A program made the translations under genes and the position numbers. Below the pieces are notes generated by a model. It did no database searches. It was not told the DNA's origin and was given only the letters and a program-made list of their open reading frames with translations. Shown here one piece after another: positions 32,386-39,003 of a DNA stretch of 44,254 bases. Source of the DNA: an uncultured Prevotellaceae bacterium (GTDB lineage: Bacteria; Bacteroidota; Bacteroidia; Bacteroidales; UBA932); the NCBI GenBank assembly GCA_900314395.1, contig OMVB01000101.1, positions 1 to 44,254 on the forward strand. Reading direction: 5' to 3'. Positions within the stretch are counted from its first letter, which is position 1; each line of letters begins with the position of its first letter.

Positions 32386-33303
32386 AAAGTACTTATTGCA
32401 ACACAGAAGCCTTTCTCTGCAGCAGCAGTAGCAGGCATCAAAGATATCCTTTCCAGCAACGGACACGCAGTGGCAGTCCTGGAGAAATACCCGGAGCAGA
32501 GTGACCTTATAGCTGCAGTAGCAGACGCAGACGCCCTTATCATCCGCTCAGACAAAGTTACCGCAGAAGTAATTGAGGCCGCCAAAAACCTTAAGATCGT
32601 GGTTCGCGCAGGCGCAGGCTTCGACAACGTAGACCTTGCAGCAGCCACCGCCCACGGAATTATCGTAATGAACACCCCCGGACAGAACTCAAACGCAGTT
32701 GCAGAGCTTGCTCTTGCCATGATGATTTTCATGGCCCGTACACAGTTCACCCCTGCAACCGGTTCAGAGGTTATGGGCAAACGCCTGGGCGTTCAGGCTT
32801 ACGGCAACGTAGGCCGTCTCGTTGGCCAGAAAGCAAAGGCCATGGGCATGGACATCATCGCCCTTGACCCCTTCCTTACCGATGAACAGATCGTAGCCGG
32901 CGGCGCAAAGCCCGTTCACTCTGTAGAGGAACTTTACTCCAACTCCGACTACCTTTCAATCCACATCCCCGCCCTTCCTGCAACCATCAAGAGCATCGGC
33001 TATGACCTTATCACCAAGATGCCCAAGGGTGCGGTCCTGGTTAACACCGCCCGCAAGGAAGTTATCGACGAGGATGGTCTTATGAAGGCCCTTGAAGAGC
33101 GCCCTGACCTCAGGTACGTTACCGACGTAATGCCGGACAACTACGAGGCCCTTAAAGAGAAGTTCGGGCTGCGAGTATTCGCTACCCCCAAGAAGATGGG
33201 AGCCCAGACCGCAGAGGCCAACATGAACGCCGGCCTAGCAGCAGCCCGCCAGATTTGCGACTACTTCGCAACCGGCAACACCCGCTTCCAGGTGAACAAA
33301 TAA
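32383..33303 (+). CDS. serA: D-3-phosphoglycerate dehydrogenase SerA (short type)
   Basis: SerA oxidises 3-phosphoglycerate with NAD+, the first step of serine synthesis. The 306-residue protein has the nucleotide-binding motif GVQAYGNVGRLVG and the substrate Arg in NTARKEVID. The usual catalytic His in the C-terminal region is replaced: the sequence reads ATPKKMGAQT, with Lys at the His position. This Lys form is known in short PGDHs lacking ACT domains, including the Entamoeba enzyme. No ACT or ASB domain follows, so serine feedback through ACT is not expected. Confidence 0.95.
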   Translation: MKVLIATQKPFSAAAVAGIKDILSSNGHAVAVLEKYPEQSDLIAAVADADALIIRSDKVTAEVIEAAKNLKIVVRAGAGFDNVDLAAATAHGIIVMNTPGQNSNAVAELALAMMIFMARTQFTPATGSEVMGKRLGVQAYGNVGRLVGQKAKAMGMDIIALDPFLTDEQIVAGGAKPVHSVEELYSNSDYLSIHIPALPATIKSIGYDLITKMPKGAVLVNTARKEVIDEDGLMKALEERPDLRYVTDVMPDNYEALKEKFGLRVFATPKKMGAQTAEANMNAGLAAARQICDYFATGNTRFQVNK

Positions 33304-33322
33304 GAGAAGAGGATAATAAACA

Positions 33323-33371
33323 AGTTGCGGTGCAAAACAAGCGTTTTTGCACCGCAACTATTGTTTTTTTT
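33323..33371 (+). terminator. intrinsic terminator after serA
   Basis: A perfect 15-bp stem (33323-33337 with 33345-33359) with a 7-base loop is followed by a T-rich tract to 33371. This is the strongest intrinsic terminator in the window. Confidence 0.95.
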
Positions 33372-33379
33372 GGGCTTCC

Positions 33380-33404
33380 GGGGCAAAACGGCTTGTTTTG
33401 CACC
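33380..33404 (-). terminator. hairpin downstream of DUF1015, related to the serA terminator
   Basis: GCAAAAC (33383-33389) pairs with GTTTTGC (33395-33401), extended by GG-CC with one mismatch. Read on the minus strand it starts GGTGCAAAACAAGC, the same 14 bases as in the serA terminator. It has no T-tract, so as a terminator of the DUF1015 gene it is weak unless it acts together with the other hairpin. Confidence 0.45.
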
Positions 33405-33411
33405 TTGCCGG

Positions 33412-34653
33412 TTATCCCAGCAGATGGATGGCAAGGCCGCTGCGCAGCTTGGGCTCGAACCAGGTGGTCTTGGGAGGCATGATGTTGCCGCTGTCGGCGA
33501 TGTTCATAAGCTGCTCCATTGAAACGGGATAAAGGGCGAAGGCAACCTTCATCTCTCCGCTGTCCACACGACGTGAAAGTTCTCCAAGGCCACGGATACC
33601 ACCTACGAAGTCTATCCTCTTGTCCGTACGCAAATCCTTGATTCCCAGAATCTTGTCAAGAACAAGGTTGGAAAGGACGGTTACGTCAAGAACGCCGATA
33701 GGGTCATTGTCATCGTATGTTCCGGGCTTGGCGGTAAGGCTGTACCAAACGCCCTCCAGATACATAGAGAAATTATGAAGACCGCAGGGCTTGTAGGCCT
33801 CTGAAGTCTTTTTCTCAACGATAAAGTCCTTCTGCAGGGCCTCTATGAACTCTTTGGCAGTAAGGCCGTTAAGGTCTTTTACAACGCGATTGTAGTCTAT
33901 AATCTTGAGCTGGCTTTCTGGGAAGCAAACCGTCATGAAATAATTGTACTCCTCTTTTCCGGTGTGGTTGGGATTCTGAGCCCTCTTTTCTGCGCCTACG
34001 CGTGCGGCAGCTGCGGTACGATGGTGACCGTCGGCAACATAGAAAGCGTCAATGTCGTTGGTGAAAATCTCTGTGATGCGGGCGATTACTGCATCATCAT
34101 CGATAACCCAGAAAGAATGGCCGAAGTTGTTCTCATCAACAAACTGATACTCAGGGGTTTCCTTAACCTTGGCGGCAACAATCGCATTAAGCTCTGCGTT
34201 GTCCTTGAAAGCAAAGAATACGGGCTCAATATTGGCATTCTGGATGCGGACGTGAATCATGCGGTCATCCTCTTTGTCCTTGCGGGTGAGCTCATGCTTC
34301 TTGATCTTGCCCTCTGCGTAGTCGTCTGTGTGTGCACAGAGAACGATACCGTACTGGGTGCGGCCGTCCATTGTCTGGGCATACACATAATACTTTTCTT
34401 TGTCGTCCTGGACAAGCCAGCCACGCTCGCGCCAGAGCTTGAAGTTTTCTACAGCTTTGTCGTAAACAGGCTGTGAATGCTCGTCTGCGATAGGATCGAA
34501 ATCAATCTCCGGTTTGGTAATGTGAAGCAGTGATTTCTCCCCTGCCATTGCCTTGGCTTCCTGGGAGTTAAGTACATCGTACGGGGGTGCTGCAACTTCT
34601 GTTACAATGCCTTTGGGAGGGCGTACGGCAGCGAAAGGTTTGACTCTTACCAT
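33412..34653 (-). CDS. DUF1015 family protein
   Basis: The 413-residue protein has the family start VRVKPFAAVRPP and the conserved APPYDVLN, LLHITKPEIDF and FYVADGHHRTAAAARV (the DGHHR motif). DUF1015 proteins resemble a DNA-processing SpoOJ-like fold and their role is unknown, but in Bacteroidota they lie beside serC and serA, as here. It is on the opposite strand, tail to tail with serA, so it is not part of that operon. It may take part in serine metabolism, by context only. Confidence 0.93.
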   Translation of the reverse strand: MVRVKPFAAVRPPKGIVTEVAAPPYDVLNSQEAKAMAGEKSLLHITKPEIDFDPIADEHSQPVYDKAVENFKLWRERGWLVQDDKEKYYVYAQTMDGRTQYGIVLCAHTDDYAEGKIKKHELTRKDKEDDRMIHVRIQNANIEPVFFAFKDNAELNAIVAAKVKETPEYQFVDENNFGHSFWVIDDDAVIARITEIFTNDIDAFYVADGHHRTAAAARVGAEKRAQNPNHTGKEEYNYFMTVCFPESQLKIIDYNRVVKDLNGLTAKEFIEALQKDFIVEKKTSEAYKPCGLHNFSMYLEGVWYSLTAKPGTYDDNDPIGVLDVTVLSNLVLDKILGIKDLRTDKRIDFVGGIRGLGELSRRVDSGEMKVAFALYPVSMEQLMNIADSGNIMPPKTTWFEPKLRSGLAIHLLG

Positions 34654-34708
34654 AGTGTTATTATTGTTAGTTATTTATGAATTTTAGAACATTTATCTGT
34701 ATGTCAGA

Positions 34709-34716
34709 CAAAGATA
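34709..34716 (-). promoter_or_regulatory. candidate -7 box of the DUF1015 gene
   Basis: The minus strand reads TATCTTTG, a full match to TAnnTTTG, about 55 bases before the DUF1015 ATG. The expected TTG is not found at the right distance. Confidence 0.45.
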
Positions 34717-34730
34717 AGAAATTGTTTTTA

Positions 34731-34738
34731 TAAATTTG
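34731..34738 (+). promoter_or_regulatory. candidate -7 box of the serine hydrolase gene
   Basis: TAAATTTG at 34731-34738 is a full match to TAnnTTTG, leaving a 5' leader of about 55 bases. A small hairpin (TGCATGG near 34769 with its complement) lies in that leader. No upstream TTG at 19-21 bp was found. Confidence 0.45.
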
Positions 34739-34798
34739 CATTAGTTTTTGACATCTTGACCTTTTATGCATGGCCGTCATGCAATAACAAAATAGACA

Positions 34799-36265
34799 AT
34801 GAAACGCTGGTTATTATTTGCACTTATTCCGATCGCTCTTTTGGTTGTCTCCTGCGGTAAAGACAACCCCGACTCTCCGGAGGAACCCGGGAAATCATCG
34901 GCCTGTGTAATCAGTTCCCTTCAGTTCACCAGTTCCTCAAATCCAGGCATGAGCGGCAGCTCCACAGGAATTGTCGCCGCCATCCAGGGAAAGAATATGA
35001 TTCTGGTCACTGTGCCGGAAAATGCCAACCTGAGCAGTCTTGTGCCCACATTCAGCGCCAGCAAGAATGCAAAAGTCCGCATCGGCAGTACAGAAATAGT
35101 ATCCGGGCAGACAGCCGTCAACCTGTCAGAGCCGGCAGAAGTCACCATAACGGCAGAGGACGGAACTCATCATGCAAGTTATAACATAATAGTCCGCAAA
35201 GGCAACACCGGCATCGACGCAAAAGTCTATTCCATTATGGCAGAGTACGATATCCCCGGAATCGGCATAGCAACCTCCAAAAATGAGGCGCTGTCCTATA
35301 ATGCAGGATATGGATTCGCCAATCTTGAAGCCTCCCCCATGGAGCCCGTCCGCCCGGACATGCTGTTCCGCCTGGCCAGCATGAGCAAAGCGCAGACCGC
35401 ACTTTGCATCATGACGCTTCGCGAAGAGGGAAAAATCAGTCTGGACGACCTTGTATTCGCCCCGGAGAAAGGTCTTCTTGCCGATATGTATCCGGGCACT
35501 CACGGCGCCGGTGTGGACGATATCAAAGTCCGCCACCTGCTCACCCATACCTCCGGCTGGCAGTATGCCACCACCGGCGGGGTTGACCCGGTGTTCACCG
35601 GAGACAGCCGGTTCTACGGAAAAAGCCTCAAGGAGAGGGTTGCCTATATGGTAGGGACAGCCACCAGCAACACTCCGGGTACGGTTTGCTCCTATTATAA
35701 CCTTGGCTTCTGCATCCTTGGCCAAATCATAGAAAAGCTCTCCGGAATGAGCTACGAATCATATTTAAGGAGCGTTGTGGCCAAGGCCGGCGTAACCGAT
35801 ATGTGGGTGGCCAAAACGAGCAGGTCAGAAAAACGGGCCAACGAGTGTGTTTATTACCCCCAGGGCAGCAGCACCGCCTATGGAAACGATATGTCCGTCG
35901 TGGGAGCCTGCGGGTCGGTTATCGCATCGCCGGTTGAACTGATGAAACTGCTCTGCGCCCAGGATTACGGCAGCATCGTACCGGATATCCTTAGCACTGA
36001 ATCTCTTAACCTGATGTTCACCAACTATACATCTTCCGGCAAGGCAGGCTATGGATTCGGCTGGAGGATAGAGCACAACACCCTTTCCAACTGGGCCTCC
36101 TACCACGGCGGCAACCTGAGCGGCACCGCAACCATCTGGGTGCGCGGCAAAAACGGCGTCAACGGAGTCCTGCTCTGCAATTCAAGAAGCCAGAAGGACG
36201 GCTTTGACACCGCCCTCTACCTGGCCATCAACGAGATAATGGATATCGTGAACATCCAGTATTAA
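34799..36265 (+). CDS. class C beta-lactamase-family serine hydrolase lipoprotein
   Basis: The 488-residue product has a lipoprotein signal with lipobox LVVSC (Cys19), followed by the acidic start GKDNPDSPEE seen in surface lipoproteins. Residues about 38-135 form a DUF5018-like beta-sandwich. The hydrolase domain follows with SxxK as SMSK (Ser194, Lys197), YxN as YYN (299-301) and HGGN near 434-437. The mix fits the beta-lactamase/DD-peptidase/esterase fold, and the substrate is unknown. Antibiotic hydrolysis is not implied. It ends 6 bases before the BlaI operator but has no such site upstream, so it is probably not itself BlaI-controlled. Confidence 0.9.
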   Translation: MKRWLLFALIPIALLVVSCGKDNPDSPEEPGKSSACVISSLQFTSSSNPGMSGSSTGIVAAIQGKNMILVTVPENANLSSLVPTFSASKNAKVRIGSTEIVSGQTAVNLSEPAEVTITAEDGTHHASYNIIVRKGNTGIDAKVYSIMAEYDIPGIGIATSKNEALSYNAGYGFANLEASPMEPVRPDMLFRLASMSKAQTALCIMTLREEGKISLDDLVFAPEKGLLADMYPGTHGAGVDDIKVRHLLTHTSGWQYATTGGVDPVFTGDSRFYGKSLKERVAYMVGTATSNTPGTVCSYYNLGFCILGQIIEKLSGMSYESYLRSVVAKAGVTDMWVAKTSRSEKRANECVYYPQGSSTAYGNDMSVVGACGSVIASPVELMKLLCAQDYGSIVPDILSTESLNLMFTNYTSSGKAGYGFGWRIEHNTLSNWASYHGGNLSGTATIWVRGKNGVNGVLLCNSRSQKDGFDTALYLAINEIMDIVNIQY

Positions 36266-36271
36266 CCGGTA

Positions 36272-36313
36272 TCTCCTAAAAAACAAAGGATTTCTCCTAA
36301 AAAAATTAGGAGA
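36272..36313. promoter_or_regulatory. BlaI-type operator with three half-sites
   Basis: TCTCCTAA occurs at 36272-36279 and 36293-36300, exactly 21 bp apart (two helical turns), and its inverse TTAGGAGA at 36306-36313 forms an 18- to 21-bp palindrome with the second copy. This lies just upstream of the blaI promoter, overlapping where its -33 element would be. Autoregulation by the adjacent BlaI is inferred from position and symmetry. Confidence 0.75.
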
Positions 36314-36328
36314 TTTGAAAATATTTTC

Positions 36329-36361
36329 TAACTTTGCTGTCAGTTAATGCTTTAGACTGAC
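36329..36361 (+). promoter_or_regulatory. blaI promoter -7 box and leader hairpin
   Basis: TAACTTTG at 36329-36336 matches the -7 consensus fully. No clear TTG lies 19-21 bp upstream; that position is taken by the operator half-site. GTCAGT (36339-36344) and ACTGAC (36356-36361) form a 6-bp inverted repeat ending 3 bases before the blaI ATG, so it could limit translation. Confidence 0.55.
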
Positions 36362-36364
36362 TCT

Positions 36365-36727
36365 ATGAAACAGAAATTGACGGCAAAGGAAGAGATGCTG
36401 ATGTCCATCTTCTGGCAGCACGGAGACCTGTTTATCCGTGATTTGATTTCGTATATACCGGAGCCCAAGCCGCATTACAATACTGTGGCAACACTAGTCA
36501 AGTTCCTTGAAGAGAAGGGCTTTGTAGAGAGGGAGCCTATGGCAAACTCCTTCCGGTACAAGGTTAAGATCAGCGAGCGGCAGTATCGCGGGAGCACTGT
36601 TTCCGATGTCGTAAGCAAGTACTACGACAATTCCTACACCAGTCTTGTCTCCCAGTTCGTAGAGGAAGACAAGATGAACCTGGAAGACCTTAAGGCACTT
36701 ATCAAATCCATAGAAAACGCCAGGTGA
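36365..36727 (+). CDS. blaI: BlaI/MecI-family transcriptional repressor
   Basis: The 120-residue protein is a winged-helix repressor of the BlaI/MecI family. The opening KLTAKEEMLMSIFWQHGDLFI and PHYNTVATLVKFLEEKGFVERE form the winged helix; the C-terminal half (DVVSKYYDNSYTSLVSQF) is the dimerisation helix that holds the cleavage site in the family. It is followed by an M56 sensor gene overlapping by one base (TGATG). Repression of this operon and release by the sensor is the family model. Confidence 0.93.
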   Translation: MKQKLTAKEEMLMSIFWQHGDLFIRDLISYIPEPKPHYNTVATLVKFLEEKGFVEREPMANSFRYKVKISERQYRGSTVSDVVSKYYDNSYTSLVSQFVEEDKMNLEDLKALIKSIENAR

Positions 36728-37773
36728 TGGAAGCTTTCCTTTTATATTTATTAAGAAGCGGCCTGTATATTGGTATCTTCTACGCGTTCTTCCTGCTGGT
36801 TATGCGAAAGACTACGTTCTTCCGCCTGAACCGCATACTTCTCCTGGCCGGGACGGCAGTCTGCATGCTTCTGCCACTGCTCAAAGTACGCACAATAGAG
36901 ATGCTGGTGAGCGTCGGACGGCTGCAGGCAGTGGCCGGCGGAGAAACGGCGGCAGACGGAGCCGTGGAAGCATCGGCAACAACATGGGCGCTTCCGGCCG
37001 CAGTCATATTTCTGGCAGGCTGCGTGGCTGTGCTGGTATCGGTAATTGTTTCTTCCGTCAGGATGTACAGGATTGTAATTTCTGACACATGCAAGTCTTC
37101 ATTCAGTTTTGGAAGGCTCATTGTTGTGGGCCGGCAGGACCTGGAAGAGAATCCGGCTGTTTTCACCCACGAGAAAATGCATGTGAAGTGCCGCCACTAT
37201 CTTGATTTATTCATCTTTACCCCTGTCCAGATTCTTTACTGGTGGAATCCCCTGGTCTGGATAACCCGTACAGAATTATGCCTTCTGCATGAATTTGAGG
37301 CCGATGAAGGGGTGATTGCCCAAGGTATTGAGGCGCGGCAGTACCAGCTTCTTCTGGTGCGCAAGGCCGTAGGCGACGAGCGCTTCCTGCTGGCCAGCGG
37401 CTTCAAGCATTCCAAGCTTAAAAACCGTATTGCGATGATGCTTAACGAGGGCACATCCCGCAGCCGGTGCTGGTCTTACCTTGCCGTACTTCCCTGCCTT
37501 GCTGTTGCAGTTTTTGCCTGCAATCCGGCAAACGTTCTGGAGGGTCCGGAACAGGTTAAGGACGTCCAGGAATTCTCACTGTACGTTAATCAGGTGCTGG
37601 ATTATCCGAAGCAGTCCATGGATGCCGGAATCCAGGGCCGTGTAGCCCTGTCTTTTGAAGTGGATGCAGATGGTTCCATCAGCAACATAAAAGTTATAAA
37701 GGGCGTTCATCCGGACCTTGACGCAGAGGCCCTGCGGGCAGTCTCCGAATGTGCAAAACAACTGAACCCGTAA
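36727..37773 (+). CDS. M56-family (BlaR1-like) sensor peptidase with truncated TonB_C domain
   Basis: The ATG at 36727 (MEAFLLYLLRSGLYIGIF) is used; a GTG one codon earlier is also possible. The 348-residue inner-membrane protein has three or four N-terminal helices, the zinc motif HExxH as HEKMH (148-152) followed by VKCRHYLD, and HEFEADEGV downstream. A helix near 260 (LAVLPCLAVAVFACN) precedes a C-terminal TonB_C-like segment (YPKQSMDAGIQGRVALSFEVDADG). This segment stops at AKQLNP, about 20 residues short of the usual end. It would sense an envelope signal and cleave BlaI. Confidence 0.9.
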   Translation: MEAFLLYLLRSGLYIGIFYAFFLLVMRKTTFFRLNRILLLAGTAVCMLLPLLKVRTIEMLVSVGRLQAVAGGETAADGAVEASATTWALPAAVIFLAGCVAVLVSVIVSSVRMYRIVISDTCKSSFSFGRLIVVGRQDLEENPAVFTHEKMHVKCRHYLDLFIFTPVQILYWWNPLVWITRTELCLLHEFEADEGVIAQGIEARQYQLLLVRKAVGDERFLLASGFKHSKLKNRIAMMLNEGTSRSRCWSYLAVLPCLAVAVFACNPANVLEGPEQVKDVQEFSLYVNQVLDYPKQSMDAGIQGRVALSFEVDADGSISNIKVIKGVHPDLDAEALRAVSECAKQLNP

Positions 37774-37791
37774 TCTTCCAACTTAAGTAAT

Positions 37792-39003
37792 ATGAGTATT
37801 CTGCGTTATATCTTACTGACTGCCGGTATTCTGCTTGCCGGAAGCGGACTCCAGGCCCAGCCGGAAAATGACGGAGGAGCCAGAAAGGAAGCCCTTGCCC
37901 AGGCGCGGTACCTGAAGAGTATTTTCAAGACCGATGAAGCCATTGACCTGCTCTCCGGATTCATTACGCCGGGCTCCATGGATGAGGAAGTGCTGGCAGA
38001 ACTTGCGGACTGTCACTTCCAGAGTGCCGATTACGAAAGTGCCTCCGGCACATATTTCCTGCTCAGTTCCCGCTTCCCGGACAAGGTAATTTACAAGATT
38101 AAGCTAATGCAGGCCTTCTACCGCCTCAAGGACTACCCAGGCAGCATCATGGCCGGCAAGGCCGCCCTTCAGCTGGACACCATACCGGCTGTAATGAGCT
38201 TTATAGGAGATGCCTTCCGGCAGATGGACCGTCCGGATTCGGCGCTTGAGTACTACTCCAAATCTCTCGCGGTAAAGCCTTTGAATGAGTCTGTGCTGTC
38301 CAAGGCGGCCAACATACTTTTAAAGGCAGAAGATTACGACGGGGTCCTGGCCCTGACTGAAGCTTTTTCGCAAGAAGACCCGGATAATGACATCATCGCC
38401 CCTGTCCGCGGCATCGCCTATTACCGCAAAGGAGATTATGCCAACGCCACAAATGTGTTCCAGCGCCAGGAAGACATCGGCAATGACAGCTATCCCGTCC
38501 ATCTGTACCTGGGACACTGCTACTGGCAGACAAAGGTCATGTACAGGGCAGAGAAGGAGTTCCTGGCCGCCTGGCAGATTGATTCCTCCGATGTAAACCT
38601 GGCCTTCTATATAGGGGCGGTGAAAGCAGAGGCCTTCCGTCCTTTTGAAACAGGGGTGAAACCATGGCTGGACAAGGTTTGGGACAGGCTTCAGCCGGAC
38701 CCGGAGTTTTTGTCACGCCTGCACCAGCAGTACGGACAGGGGTATTTTAAGGACGTGGGAGACCATGAGCGGGCCATAGAGCACTTCAAGGAAGCCTACA
38801 GGCTCAACCCCAAGTCATTCTCCATACTGTCCACCATCGGCTATTGCTACGAATCAAAAAAAGACTACAGGAACGCCCTTGAGTGGTACCAAAAATACCT
38901 TGAGGTTGGTAAACCGGGCACCAAAGGGTACAAGTTCGTAGAGACTGCCATCAGGTACGTGAAAGCCCAGCTGTTTATGGACGAACCAAACGTAAAGAAA
39001 TGA
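37792..39003 (+). CDS. exported TPR-repeat protein
   Basis: The 403-residue protein has a signal peptide (ILLTAGILLAGSGLQA, cleavage before QPEND) and about nine tetratricopeptide-like helical hairpins over its whole length, for example DSALEYYSKSLAVKPLNESV, YRKGDYANATNVFQRQ and YRNALEWYQKYLEV. TPR domains mediate protein-protein contact, so it is likely a periplasmic scaffold. Its stop overlaps the ATG of the barrel gene as ATGA, so the two proteins are made together and may form a complex. Confidence 0.9.
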   Translation: MSILRYILLTAGILLAGSGLQAQPENDGGARKEALAQARYLKSIFKTDEAIDLLSGFITPGSMDEEVLAELADCHFQSADYESASGTYFLLSSRFPDKVIYKIKLMQAFYRLKDYPGSIMAGKAALQLDTIPAVMSFIGDAFRQMDRPDSALEYYSKSLAVKPLNESVLSKAANILLKAEDYDGVLALTEAFSQEDPDNDIIAPVRGIAYYRKGDYANATNVFQRQEDIGNDSYPVHLYLGHCYWQTKVMYRAEKEFLAAWQIDSSDVNLAFYIGAVKAEAFRPFETGVKPWLDKVWDRLQPDPEFLSRLHQQYGQGYFKDVGDHERAIEHFKEAYRLNPKSFSILSTIGYCYESKKDYRNALEWYQKYLEVGKPGTKGYKFVETAIRYVKAQLFMDEPNVKK

